64,000 nucleotides of DNA from Alistipes sp. (GTDB lineage: Bacteria; Bacteroidota; Bacteroidia; Bacteroidales; Rikenellaceae), in assembly GCA_017465055.1 (NCBI GenBank), contig JAFTWZ010000001.1, forward strand, positions 62,001-126,000, written 5' to 3'. Position 1 is the first letter of the stretch; each line of letters opens with the position of its first letter. The notes beneath the pieces are model-generated. The model made no database searches. It saw only the letters and a program-made list of their open reading frames with translations, and was not told where the DNA came from. The translations under genes and the position numbers were made by a program. Of this stretch, positions 45,312-54,262 are shown piece after piece.

Positions 45312-45962
45312 TTAGAATAGCGATTGTTCGTAGAATGGGAATAGCTCCTTGCTCTCCTCGTCTCTCTTAGCCTTACGGCGGCGTGTTACGCTTGTGGTAG
45401 TCTCGTCGCCCTCAGCACCCTCGACGACAGCCTTGCGAGGACGACCACGACGACGTGGCTGTGGGGCCTCCGCAGAAGTCTCCACAGGGGTCTCTGCTGG
45501 CTGCTCAGCATCGGTCTTTGGCGCTTCGGTCTCGTCATCTTGTTTCGTCACAGCAGCGACAGCCTCAGCCTTAACCTCGTTCTCGACATCGGCAATAAGC
45601 TCCGACACAGCCTCAACAGGAGCCTCGTAGGCTACGGGAGTGTTGTCGCCGAGCGACTCGCGCACCTCGAGAAGCATCGCACGGATATTCTGCAGGCGCT
45701 CGAGGATAGAGACCTCGCGCAGCACGCTCTTACCGCGACGCTTCATTGCCATATTAGCGCCCTCGAGTGTCATACCACGCTCCTTGACAAGGTGGTAGAT
45801 AATCTTGAAGTTCTCGATATCCGAGGGGGTAAACATTCTATTGCCCTTCTTATTTTTGTGAGGTCGTATGCAGTCGAACTTCGACTCCCAATAACGTATG
45901 AGCGATGCATTGACATCGAACATCTCGGTAACCTCACCCATCGAATAAAGTAGCTTTTCCAT
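45312..45962 (-). CDS. MerR-family regulator with AT-hook-like tail
   Basis: 216 residues. The N-terminal MerR winged helix (LLYSMGEVTEMFDVNASLIRYWE, then a KNKKGNRMFTPSDIE wing) is complete to about residue 75. The rest lacks a ligand domain: a short coiled coil, then a low-complexity acidic Glu/Ala/Pro stretch ending in RRRGRPRKA (near 170-178), an AT-hook-like motif that should contact the DNA minor groove. The tail is probably disordered. Target unknown; no divergent promoter is adjacent. Confidence 0.88.
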   Translation of the reverse strand: MEKLLYSMGEVTEMFDVNASLIRYWESKFDCIRPHKNKKGNRMFTPSDIENFKIIYHLVKERGMTLEGANMAMKRRGKSVLREVSILERLQNIRAMLLEVRESLGDNTPVAYEAPVEAVSELIADVENEVKAEAVAAVTKQDDETEAPKTDAEQPAETPVETSAEAPQPRRRGRPRKAVVEGAEGDETTTSVTRRRKAKRDEESKELFPFYEQSLF

Positions 45963-45987
45963 ATATATTGATAGTTACTATTTTACA

Positions 45988-47346
45988 CTATAACTTTTGT
46001 ATTCTTAACGCCTTTGGGTACATATTATTGCACCGCGACCCTATACGCTTCACGAAGCCTAAAGCCTGACCTCGGTAGCTTACGATATTTATACCCTCGG
46101 CAAACTCTCCTGCGGCGATATCCTGACGACGTAGGTAGTCGAGAGCATCTTCGAGCGACACCTCAACCTCGGGAACGACCTCGCGACTACGACCTACGAA
46201 GAGTGCTAAGGCGTGCTCAGGCTTTAGCCTACCCTTAAATATCTGTCCACACGCCACACCCGAGTACACCACCGAGAGCGATGACGACAGGCTTGTGACA
46301 TCATCAACAACTGCAGCATCGTAGGCGTATATCATATCGCCCACAAGCCTATAGGCCATATCTCTGTCGCCAGCCATCCAACGCGACACCTCGGCAGCAT
46401 CCTTAGCCGCTATTGCCATCATCGGCTTACGTCGCGCCTTAGGTGTTAGGCGTCTTACAGCACCACCTCGCTTGACTGCCACGGCTGCGAAGAAACCCTC
46501 GCCACGCACTAAGTGTGGGTAGAAGTGAAAACACTGAAACGACCCTATATCACTGCGACGAATGCCCCACGCTTCATCTATCTCGACACGCTCGGCAGCC
46601 TCCAGCTCATCGCCATACTCCTCCGCAAGCCACCTAACCACACCCTCATCCTCCTCGGAATTAAAGGTGCAGGTGCTATATATCAGCTTACCCCCAGGAC
46701 GCAGAGCTCGCCACGCCTCCGCAAGGATATCTCTCTGGCGCGCAGCACACTGCACAACCGAGGCCTCACTCCACTCTTCGCGCGCCTCCTCCATCTTACG
46801 AAACATACCCTCGCCCGAGCAGGGAGCGTCGACAGCAACAACATCGAACCACTCTTCGAAGGCTGCGATATGCGATGGCTCGTTACAAGTAACCACGACG
46901 TTACCCATACCCCAGCGTTGTACGTTGTCGGAGAGTGCCAAAGCGCGGTTATGGCTGATATCGTTGGCGACAACCAAGCCTCCACGTCCCACGAGCGACG
47001 AGTATATCGTCGTCTTACCCCCAGGTGCGGCACACATATCGAGCACGCGACACCCCTCGAGGTTATCGCCACGCAGGAGGTGACCAACGAACTGCGACGA
47101 GGCCTCCTGAACGTAGTAGGCGCCAGCGTGCATCAGTGGGTCGAGCGTAAACTGCGGTCTTGAGTCGAGGTATAGGCCCATAGGCGACCACCCCACGCTC
47201 TGACCCTCGAACGAGGCAGCGCGTTTGGCAGGGTTATGCCTTATGGTCACCGAGGCAGGCGTATCGAGCGCCGCAAAGAGGCTCTCGGCCTCGTCGCCCA
47301 ACGACCGACGCATACTCTCGACAAAGGCTTCGGGAAGTGGTATCAT
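45988..47346 (-). CDS. rRNA cytosine-C5 methyltransferase (RsmF-like)
   Basis: 452 residues from ATG 47346; an upstream TTG at 47355 is less likely. SAM-binding domain: VLDMCAAPGGKTTIYSSLVG near 105, VVAVDAPCSGEGMFRK near 175 with the catalytic PC motif, and IYSTCTFNSEEDEGVV near 225 with the second cysteine. The C-terminal part (about 300-452) matches the NOL1/NOP2 RNA-binding extension with a PUA-like domain. It methylates a cytosine in 16S or tRNA; the site cannot be told. Confidence 0.93.
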   Translation of the reverse strand: MIPLPEAFVESMRRSLGDEAESLFAALDTPASVTIRHNPAKRAASFEGQSVGWSPMGLYLDSRPQFTLDPLMHAGAYYVQEASSQFVGHLLRGDNLEGCRVLDMCAAPGGKTTIYSSLVGRGGLVVANDISHNRALALSDNVQRWGMGNVVVTCNEPSHIAAFEEWFDVVAVDAPCSGEGMFRKMEEAREEWSEASVVQCAARQRDILAEAWRALRPGGKLIYSTCTFNSEEDEGVVRWLAEEYGDELEAAERVEIDEAWGIRRSDIGSFQCFHFYPHLVRGEGFFAAVAVKRGGAVRRLTPKARRKPMMAIAAKDAAEVSRWMAGDRDMAYRLVGDMIYAYDAAVVDDVTSLSSSLSVVYSGVACGQIFKGRLKPEHALALFVGRSREVVPEVEVSLEDALDYLRRQDIAAGEFAEGINIVSYRGQALGFVKRIGSRCNNMYPKALRIQKL

Positions 47347-47368
47347 CGTACGCAATACTTAAAGTCGG

Positions 47369-48001
47369 TTACCTACTCTCGCTAAGCTGGCGCTTACCAG
47401 TACACATCTCCTCAACCGAGGCACAGATGCGGTCGATAATCGAGGGGTCGGCAACGAAGTCATCGACATCCTTATCTACGACCAGCACTCTACCCTCGTA
47501 GATATTCTCTATCCAGTTGTTATACTTCTCATTGAGGCGACTTAGGTACTCCTCGTCGATATTCTGCTCATACTCCCTGCCACGCATCTTAATCTGCGAG
47601 ATAAGCGTAGGCACGCTGGCCTTGAGGTAGATGAGCACATCGGGCTTAGGCAACAGCGTCTGCTCGATGTTGAACATCTTCATATAGGTAGCAAAATCGC
47701 GACTCGCCATAAGTCCCATACTATGCAGATTCTCGGCAAAGATATAGGCATCTTCGTAGATTGTCCTATCCTGCACCACGTTGTCCGACTCGTCCGACAG
47801 CATCGTCAGCGTCTGCTGTATGCGGCTACCGAGAAACCAGAGCTGTAAGTGGAACGACCAGCGGCCCATATCCTCGTAGAAGTCGTTGATATAGGGATTT
47901 GCCACATCCTCATAGTAGGCCTTAGCGCCGTAACGCTTAGTTAGTATTTCGGTGAGCGTGGTTTTGCCGCTACCGATATTTCCAGCTATTGCTATGTACA
48001 T
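47369..48001 (-). CDS. Deoxynucleoside kinase
   Basis: 210 residues of the dNK/dCK family. P-loop GNIGSGKTT at 7-15, substrate motif YYEDVANPYINDFYEDM near 34, the DRTIYEDA motif near 83 with its DR pair, and the lid KMRGREYEQNI near 137. It phosphorylates deoxynucleosides for salvage, but which base is preferred is not evident. Between the rRNA methylase and trkA, with gaps of 22 and 36 bp. Confidence 0.94.
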   Translation of the reverse strand: MYIAIAGNIGSGKTTLTEILTKRYGAKAYYEDVANPYINDFYEDMGRWSFHLQLWFLGSRIQQTLTMLSDESDNVVQDRTIYEDAYIFAENLHSMGLMASRDFATYMKMFNIEQTLLPKPDVLIYLKASVPTLISQIKMRGREYEQNIDEEYLSRLNEKYNNWIENIYEGRVLVVDKDVDDFVADPSIIDRICASVEEMCTGKRQLSESR

Positions 48002-48037
48002 ATGTGTAGGTTTTATCTATCTCTTCGAATTATTGTG

Positions 48038-49378
48038 TTAGTTGAAGAACTCGGCTACGCTCATCACCGCCTCGGGCATAGCAAAGACTACCACCCTATC
48101 GTAGGCATTTATCTGAGTATCGTCAACAGCAATGAAGACCCTATCGCCACGCACTACACCACCAATAATCGACCCCTCGGGAAGTCCGAGGTCGCGGATA
48201 CGCTCCTTAGTGGCTGGCGAGTTTGGCTTAACGATAAACTCCATAACCTCGGCTTGGCTACCCGTAAGGCACTTGATGGTCTGCACCTCGGTGGTCATCG
48301 TGAAGCGGAAGATGTTCGACGCCGTAACCAACTTCTTGTTGATGATTGTGTCGACACCGATACTCTCGGCCAACGATATATAGTTTATGTTCTCGACCTC
48401 GGCGATAACCTTCTTTACGCCCATACGCTTGGCAAGCATCGCTGCCAAGATATTTGTCTCGCTACGTCCCGTAACTGCCACAAAGGCATCCATACCCGAC
48501 AGATCCTCCTCCATCATAGCCTCGGTATCGCGGCCATCCTCGTTGATGATAAGCGTCTTATCGAGCATCTCGGCAAGGCGGAAGGCCTTATCGGCATCGT
48601 AGTCCACCAGCTTGATATTTACGTCATCCTGCAGCTCGTTGGCTATACGTACGCCTATGCGCGAGCCTCCGAGAATCATCATATTGCGAATCTCGACCTC
48701 GCGGCGTCCCGAGAGCTCCACCACTCGATGCGTAGCGTTGTGGCGCGTGATGGCGTAGACCATATCCTCCTCCTCGAAGCGTTCATCGCGACTGGGGATT
48801 ATAGTCTTCGAGCCACGCACGATGGCAACAATGCGGTACTCCAAATCCTCGTCGTTGTACTCGGGGTCGATGACCGTGCGGCCCAAGAGTGGCGAGGTAA
48901 GCTCGAGACGAAAGGCCACCATCGAGAGCTTGCCAGCGGCAAAGTCGACATACTCCGTAGAGGAGGTGTGACCCAAGAGGTTGATAACCTCACGTGCGGC
49001 AATCTGCTCGGGGTAGAAGAGGTAGTCGATACCCATATCGATAAAGACCTCCTTGCTATTAGGCTCGAGATACTCACTACTATCGACACGCGCAATAGCC
49101 TTCTTAGCTCCGAGCTGCTTGGCCATAACTGCCGAGAGGATATTATCGTTCTCGACCGAGCGCACGGCGATAAAGAGGTCGCAGCGGCGCACGCCCGACT
49201 TACGCAGCACCGAGAACTGCGTGGTGTCGCCCTCGACCGTAACCACATCTACAAGATTGCCCACCTCGACCAACGCCTTGGGGTCTACGTCGACAACAGT
49301 CAGGTCGTGGCCATTACCACTAAGCATCTTGGCAAGGTGCGTACCCATATCGCCTGCACCAGCAATGACTATCTTCAT
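48038..49378 (-). CDS. trkA: Potassium transporter regulatory protein TrkA
   Basis: 446 residues. Two RCK_N Rossmann domains, the first with GAGDMGTHLAKML near residue 6 and the second with MILGGSRIGVRIANEL near 230, each followed by an RCK_C domain (about 145-220 and 365-446). It is a cytosolic NAD(H)-binding gate of TrkH-type K+ channels. No trkH is in the window, but the ion-channel gene at 19014 is a possible though unproven partner. First gene of the minus-strand operon. Confidence 0.95.
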   Translation of the reverse strand: MKIVIAGAGDMGTHLAKMLSGNGHDLTVVDVDPKALVEVGNLVDVVTVEGDTTQFSVLRKSGVRRCDLFIAVRSVENDNILSAVMAKQLGAKKAIARVDSSEYLEPNSKEVFIDMGIDYLFYPEQIAAREVINLLGHTSSTEYVDFAAGKLSMVAFRLELTSPLLGRTVIDPEYNDEDLEYRIVAIVRGSKTIIPSRDERFEEEDMVYAITRHNATHRVVELSGRREVEIRNMMILGGSRIGVRIANELQDDVNIKLVDYDADKAFRLAEMLDKTLIINEDGRDTEAMMEEDLSGMDAFVAVTGRSETNILAAMLAKRMGVKKVIAEVENINYISLAESIGVDTIINKKLVTASNIFRFTMTTEVQTIKCLTGSQAEVMEFIVKPNSPATKERIRDLGLPEGSIIGGVVRGDRVFIAVDDTQINAYDRVVVFAMPEAVMSVAEFFN

Positions 49379-49533
49379 ACACTAATCAAGTGAATATAAA
49401 ACAATTATATACGGCCGCCATCTAACGACGAGCTATAACATTTGCAAATTACTCTGCAAATATATAAATTTGCACTGAAAAACACAATAATAACGCGTGT
49501 TTTTACATTGTTAACGTAAAAGTATAGTAACGT

Positions 49534-49800
49534 ATGTCAACAATATTGGTTACAGTCATAGCAGCAATCGTGGTTGTGGGCTTCTTCGCTTTGGCGATGT
49601 CGCTGACCTACATCTTCAAAGGCCACCACATTCAGTCGGAGATTTCGACCAACCCCAATATGCAGAAGATGGGCATTAAGTGCGCTGTGCAGGAGACGCG
49701 CGAGGATATGGGTCTAAACGACTGCGACGACGACAACATCTGCTCGGGCAACTGCGCTGGTTGCGATATAGACCATTCGGAGAGTGCTAAAAAGAGGTAA
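49534..49800 (+). CDS. Small membrane protein with Cys-rich tail
   Basis: 88 residues. One N-terminal transmembrane helix (about 5-30) without a lipobox, a polar linker, and a C-terminal CDDDNICSGNCAGCDID segment with four cysteines able to bind metal. A single cysteine also lies near 51. Such short membrane-anchored Cys-rich proteins occur near redox genes in Bacteroidales; function unknown. The next gene begins 4 bp after its stop, so the pair is probably co-expressed. Confidence 0.8.
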   Translation: MSTILVTVIAAIVVVGFFALAMSLTYIFKGHHIQSEISTNPNMQKMGIKCAVQETREDMGLNDCDDDNICSGNCAGCDIDHSESAKKR

Positions 49801-49804
49801 TGCT

Positions 49805-50230
49805 ATGAGTGAGATAGAGAAGGATAAATGGCTGTGCCGCAACTGCAATACATTAGTTAGTGGAGAGACAAACGTCTGTCCTAAGTGTCGTGCCGAGCGC
49901 CCAGAGGAGGCAACAGAATCTACGCCTGAAGAGATAGCCGACGTGGTACATAAGGAGGGGTATGCCAATGCGGATAAGAGTCGTTCGAAGTATATCTTCC
50001 GCGAGGCTGTGCTGATTAACTCTGCTGATATAATATTGGTATTGGGACTATTCTGCACCTTCGGAGCATTGATAGCCCCCATAGTCGTAGACTTCGGCGT
50101 CGAGGCGCCTATGATGTGGGCGATATGTGCGGCAGTGATAATCTTTGCCACGACGATTATATCGTGGGCCATACTGCGCACCTTAGGCGAATTGTCGCGA
50201 ATGTTACGAGAGAGGGAAGAGAAGGCTTAG
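49805..50230 (+). CDS. Zinc-ribbon membrane protein
   Basis: 141 residues from ATG 49805; an upstream in-frame ATG at 49784 would overlap the previous gene and adds only seven residues. N-terminal zinc ribbon CRNC / CPKC (near 11-31), an acidic linker, then two transmembrane helices (about 72-96 and 102-124) and a charged end. Similar in layout to the protein at 8543. Function unknown; likely co-transcribed with the Cys-rich protein. Confidence 0.8.
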   Translation: MSEIEKDKWLCRNCNTLVSGETNVCPKCRAERPEEATESTPEEIADVVHKEGYANADKSRSKYIFREAVLINSADIILVLGLFCTFGALIAPIVVDFGVEAPMMWAICAAVIIFATTIISWAILRTLGELSRMLREREEKA

Positions 50231-50425
50231 CGATGGTGAGATACGATGAGTTATGATGGGGTAAAATGAGTTACGATGGGTTAAGATGAGTTACGATGAG
50301 TTACGATGGGTTAATATAAAGAGCCGGTTAACGCATATACCTCCCCGTCATAGAAACCCATAGTAACCCATTATAACCCATAGAAACCCATAGAAACCCA
50401 CAAGACCCATAGTAACCCACAAGCC
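50231..50425. repeat. Decanucleotide palindrome element with conserved core
   Basis: Left arm of 10-bp-spaced GAGTTACGAT / GGGTTAAGAT units (50231-50316), core ATAAAGAGCCGGTTAACGCA TATACCTCCCC (50316-50345) and right arm of ATAGAAACCC / ATAGTAACCC units (50346-50420). The same core is at 63890-63919. Confidence 0.85.
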
Positions 50426-50456
50426 GCAACAATGGGTCTTGCCGCGAGCACACGAG

Positions 50457-50909
50457 CTACTCGATAGCTATCTGGCGCATCTCGGGCTGGCGGTCAGCGC
50501 CATCTCTCTTAGGCAACTTAATGTGCAGCACGCCGTGCTTCATCTTGGCCGTAATCTTATCGCGATCGACACTCTCGGGGAGGTTGAAAATCTGGCGGAA
50601 CGAGGTGTAGCTAAACTCACGACGCAGGTAGTGATGCTTCTCATCCTTGCAGTCGCCCTCGCCACAACACTCCTTATCGCCATCCTCCTTCTCCAAGCAG
50701 ACGACGAGCTGATTCTCGGCATTTAGCTCAATCTTGAAGTCATCCTTAGTCATACCAGGTGCGGCAATCTGAATCTTGAACTTCTTATCCGTCTCGATAA
50801 CGTTAATCTGAGGCGTCGTACCACGCTTGGTGTAGAGCTCGGGCCACTGATCATAGAAGAGGTCACCAAAGACTCCTGGGAGTCGATTCATTTTCTTTAC
50901 AGGCATCAT
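50457..50909 (-). CDS. Small heat-shock protein (Hsp20/alpha-crystallin)
   Basis: 150 residues. Alpha-crystallin domain from about 38 to 135: KFKIQIAAPGMTKDDFKIEL at its start and GVLHIKLPKRD near its end. A short cysteine-containing loop (DKECCGEGDCKDEK) interrupts the domain, which is unusual. ATP-independent holdase of unfolded proteins. Two start codons are adjacent (50909 and 50906). No HrcA or CIRCE-like site was found upstream. Confidence 0.94.
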   Translation of the reverse strand: MMPVKKMNRLPGVFGDLFYDQWPELYTKRGTTPQINVIETDKKFKIQIAAPGMTKDDFKIELNAENQLVVCLEKEDGDKECCGEGDCKDEKHHYLRREFSYTSFRQIFNLPESVDRDKITAKMKHGVLHIKLPKRDGADRQPEMRQIAIE

Positions 50910-51009
50910 AACATAAATATTTTATGGTTAAACACACCCTATCACAAGCAAATCGTAGGCCAAAAGTAGCTGGCCGAATCGCCTGCCGAAGAGAAAATTT
51001 AGCGAATTG

Positions 51010-51041
51010 TTTGGCAGTTTGAAAAATTGTCCGTACATTTG
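51010..51041 (+). promoter_or_regulatory. Promoter of rpsP-rimM
   Basis: TTTG at 51010-51013, 20-bp spacer, TACATTTG at 51034-51041: exact match to the consensus, about 65 bp before rpsP. Confidence 0.88.
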
Positions 51042-51104
51042 CGCGCTAAAAAACCCGAATGGGTTATGCGTAATTAATTTTTAACCAATAAATTTTTATA
51101 GCAA

Positions 51105-51638
51105 ATGGCTGTTAAAATTCGTTTGGCACGTCACGGTAAGAAGGGTTATGCTTTCTACCACATCGTTGCCGCAGATAGCAGAGCGCCACGTGATGGTAAG
51201 TTCATCGAGAAGTTGGGTACTTACAACCCTAACACGAATCCTGCTACAATCGATCTTAAGTTCGACCGAGCTTTGGATTGGTTACTTAAGGGCGCACAAC
51301 CTACGGATACTTGTCGAGCAATCCTCTCGTACAAGGGCGTATTGTATATGAAGCACCTCTTGGGTGGTGTAGCTAAGGGCGCATTCACCGAGGCTGAGGC
51401 TGAGGCACGCTTTAACAAGTGGCTCCAGGAGAAGCAGGCGAAGATCGAGGCTAAGAGCAATAAGCTCGCTTCTGATGCTACTGCTGCTAAGAAGGCACAG
51501 CTCGCTGCCGAGGTTAAGGTTAAGGAGGAGCGCGCTGCTGCAATCGCTGAGAAGAAGGCTGCTGAGGCTGCCGCTGCTGCTGAGGCCGCTGCAGAGGAGG
51601 CTGCTGAGACTCCAGCTGAGGAGACCGCAGAGGCTTAA
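51105..51638 (+). CDS. rpsP: 30S ribosomal protein S16
   Basis: 177 residues. The S16 domain is in the first 80: [20 protein letters not shown] and [20 protein letters not shown]. The remaining ~95 residues are a Lys-, then Ala- and Glu-rich helix and tail, roughly doubling the usual length; long tails like this occur in Bacteroidota S16. It belongs to the small subunit head. rimM follows 13 bp after its stop, as in the rpsP-rimM arrangement of many bacteria. Confidence 0.97.
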   Translation: MAVKIRLARHGKKGYAFYHIVAADSRAPRDGKFIEKLGTYNPNTNPATIDLKFDRALDWLLKGAQPTDTCRAILSYKGVLYMKHLLGGVAKGAFTEAEAEARFNKWLQEKQAKIEAKSNKLASDATAAKKAQLAAEVKVKEERAAAIAEKKAAEAAAAAEAAAEEAAETPAEETAEA

Positions 51639-51651
51639 TCTCACAGGTGCG

Positions 51652-52143
51652 ATGATCGCCGTGGGACGCATAGGCCGTGTATTCGGCAATGAGGGTGGCG
51701 TGATGGTAACTCTTTATGCCAACTTCCCCGACGATTTCCAAACTAAGGAACCGCTGTTTGTCGTTATCGACAAGCTCGCGGTTCCTCTTTTTTGTACCTC
51801 ACTCGAGCGTCGCGGACAAGCAGGTGCTGTCATACACTTCGACGACATAGACACGGTGCGCCGCGCCGAGGAGTACCTCGTAGGTCGCGAGCTGCTCATC
51901 GAGGAGGGAGAGGATGATGACGACGAGTTCTATATGGAGGACCTTATAGGCTTTACGGTGATAATCGGCAAGCGCAGGGGCGAGATTAGCGACTTCTACG
52001 ACAACCCTGGCAACCCACTATTCGAGATTGTGCTCGATGGCAAGGAGTGCCTTATACCCGCTGCCGAGGAGTTTATCGCAGGTATCGACTTCGACAAGCA
52101 GACTATCAAGTTTATCCTGCCCGAAGGTCTTCTCGAACTATAA
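51652..52143 (+). CDS. rimM: 16S rRNA processing protein RimM
   Basis: 163 residues. N-terminal barrel begins IAVGRIGRVFGNEGGVMV, followed by a PRC-like domain from about 85 (EEFYMEDLIGFTVI-type, with GEISDFYDNPGNPLFEIVLDG). It assists maturation of the 30S head near S19. The ATG at 51652 is chosen because it starts the family's first strand. It has an acidic loop EGEDDDDEF near 90. Second gene of the rpsP operon. Confidence 0.93.
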   Translation: MIAVGRIGRVFGNEGGVMVTLYANFPDDFQTKEPLFVVIDKLAVPLFCTSLERRGQAGAVIHFDDIDTVRRAEEYLVGRELLIEEGEDDDDEFYMEDLIGFTVIIGKRRGEISDFYDNPGNPLFEIVLDGKECLIPAAEEFIAGIDFDKQTIKFILPEGLLEL

Positions 52144-52268
52144 TATATATTATCAGAACAACAATCTCAAGGTTAGCACGTCGATCAATGATAGTAAAGA
52201 CCTCGATATTATTTGCTATGCTTAATATGTCAGCAAGTAAGGAAGATTGCTAATTGCTAATTGTTTTT

Positions 52269-52871
52269 ATGGAGGATTTCACAGCAAACTACAAGCGCGA
52301 AGATATATACAACCAGGAGCGCATCGACGAACTTATGATGCACTACCGCGAGATACTACGCCTGCTTGGCGAGGACCCCGAGCGCGAGGGACTCATCAAG
52401 ACCCCAGAGCGTGTGGCTAAGGCGATGTCGTTCATTACCAAAGGCTATGCTCAAGACCCTATTGCCATACTTCGCTCGGCAATGTTCAAGGAGGAGTATC
52501 AGCAGATGGTCTTGGTTAAGGATATAGAGCTATTCTCGGTATGCGAGCACCATATGCTACCATTCATAGGCAAGGCCCACGTGGCCTATATTCCCAACGG
52601 CCATATCACAGGTCTCTCGAAGATTGCTCGCGTCGTAGAGTGCTTTGCTCGACGTCTTCAGGTGCAGGAGCGCCTCACAGTGCAGATTCGCGACAGCATA
52701 CAGCAGGCTCTCAACCCTCTGGGCGTTGCCGTGGTTATCGAGGCCAGCCATACCTGTATGCAGATGCGCGGCGTAGAGAAACAGCGTTCGGTAACAACGA
52801 CATCGGCATTCACGGGCGTATTCCTCTCAGACCCCCGCACTCGCGACGAGTTTATGCAGCTCATCAAGTAA
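52269..52871 (+). CDS. folE: GTP cyclohydrolase I
   Basis: 200 residues from ATG 52269 (a TTG at 52254 is possible). Converts GTP to dihydroneopterin triphosphate, first step of folate synthesis. Zinc ligands in [10 protein letters not shown] near 90 and HTCMQMRG near 162; substrate strand [20 protein letters not shown] near 118. Normal length. mnmA begins 22 bp after its stop. Confidence 0.96.
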   Translation: MEDFTANYKREDIYNQERIDELMMHYREILRLLGEDPEREGLIKTPERVAKAMSFITKGYAQDPIAILRSAMFKEEYQQMVLVKDIELFSVCEHHMLPFIGKAHVAYIPNGHITGLSKIARVVECFARRLQVQERLTVQIRDSIQQALNPLGVAVVIEASHTCMQMRGVEKQRSVTTTSAFTGVFLSDPRTRDEFMQLIK

Positions 52872-52893
52872 CATAGACTAACTATTTATCGCT

Positions 52894-54069
52894 ATGCGCA
52901 TTGTCGTCGGACTATCGGGTGGCGTTGACTCGTCGGTTGCAGCCTATCTCCTCAAGGAGCAGGGCCACGATGTCGTGGGTCTATTTATGCGCAACTGGCA
53001 CGACACTACGGGTACGCTCGAGGGCGACTGCCCCTGGTATGACGACCAGGTATTTGCCGAGTTGGTGGCCAAGCGCCTCGACATAGAGTTTCACTATGTC
53101 GACCTCTCGGCCGAGTACAGAGAGCGTGTAGTCGAGTATATGTTCGCGGAGTATGAGGCTGGGCGAACCCCCAACCCCGATGTACTATGCAATCGCGAGA
53201 TAAAGTTCGATGTATTCCTCAAGGAGGCACTTAAACTGGGTGCTGAGCGCGTGGCCACAGGACACTACTGCAGGCGCGAGGAGTGGACCGACAGCGAGGG
53301 CGTTACCCACTACCGACTACTCGCCGGCTGCGATCCGAACAAGGATCAGAGTTACTTTCTCTGTCAGCTCAGCCAGGAGCAGCTATCCTACGCAATGTTC
53401 CCCATCGGCGAGCTGCTCAAGCCAGAGGTTAGGCGCATAGCCGAAGAGCAGCGCTTAGCTACGGCAAAGCGAAAGGATTCGCAGGGCATATGCTTTGTCG
53501 GCAAGGTTGACCTACCCGTATTCCTACAACAGAGGCTTGCAGCCAAAGAGGGCAACGTACACGAGATAGTTGCCCACTCTCCTCGTTTCGTGCGCAATTG
53601 CGCGGAGGATGACTATAAAACACTCGTAGAGCCATATCGTATGACCGTGCGCGATGGCAAGAAGATAGGCGTGCATCAAGGTGCCCACTTCTACACTATA
53701 GGTCAGCGCAAAGGTCTCGGCATCGGAGGCCGCAAGGAGTCGCTCTTCGTCATAGGCATTGACGTTAGGGAGAATGTTGTATACGTAGGCGAGGGAGATA
53801 ACCACCCTGGTCTATATCGTAAGGCGTTATTTATAAGCACAGAAGAGGTGCACTGGATAGACCCCGTGGAGCGTATGGGGGTAGGCGAGCGCCGTCGCTA
53901 TATGGTACGCATACGCTACCGCCAGCCACTGCAGCAGGCCGAGCTAATAATGGAATCGGAGGGGCTATACATACTCTTCGACGAGCCACAGCGCGGCATC
54001 ACCCAGGGGCAGTTTGCTGCGTGGTACGATGGCGCGAGGCTTATCGGTAGCGGTGTGATAGCTAAGTAG
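52894..54069 (+). CDS. mnmA: tRNA-specific 2-thiouridylase MnmA
   Basis: 391 residues. Adds sulphur to U34 of tRNA for Lys, Glu and Gln. PP-loop motif GLSGGVDSSVAAYLL at residues 6-20, catalytic cysteines in PNPDVLCNREIKF (near 97) and SQGICFVGK (near 200), and the C-terminal GQRKGLGIGG and RIRYRQPLQQA beta domains. All key residues are present. Follows folE closely. Confidence 0.96.
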   Translation: MRIVVGLSGGVDSSVAAYLLKEQGHDVVGLFMRNWHDTTGTLEGDCPWYDDQVFAELVAKRLDIEFHYVDLSAEYRERVVEYMFAEYEAGRTPNPDVLCNREIKFDVFLKEALKLGAERVATGHYCRREEWTDSEGVTHYRLLAGCDPNKDQSYFLCQLSQEQLSYAMFPIGELLKPEVRRIAEEQRLATAKRKDSQGICFVGKVDLPVFLQQRLAAKEGNVHEIVAHSPRFVRNCAEDDYKTLVEPYRMTVRDGKKIGVHQGAHFYTIGQRKGLGIGGRKESLFVIGIDVRENVVYVGEGDNHPGLYRKALFISTEEVHWIDPVERMGVGERRRYMVRIRYRQPLQQAELIMESEGLYILFDEPQRGITQGQFAAWYDGARLIGSGVIAK

Positions 54070-54136
54070 TTTGAGAACTCGTATCGCACAAGATTAGCGA
54101 AATTTCTCAACTAAGGCCGATATTTCCCACATAATT

Positions 54137-54168
54137 ATTGCAAATCCCAAATATTTTACTTACTTTTG
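54137..54168 (+). promoter_or_regulatory. Promoter of ppdK
   Basis: ATTG at 54137-54140, 20-bp spacer, TACTTTTG at 54161-54168: one mismatch from consensus. Leaves a leader of about 90 nt before the ATG. Confidence 0.78.
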
Positions 54169-54262
54169 TAAGCTACTTGAGGCTTGATGGCTACAAGTAG
54201 CCACTATGACTGTGGATTTACAGCAGACTAAATACTTTTAACTAATTATAAAATAGACAATT

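Noticed and set aside
48002-49393. 463-residue plus-strand open frame
   Set aside because: Antisense to trkA, whose RCK motifs are unambiguous; composition rich in His and Leu is typical of a shadow frame.
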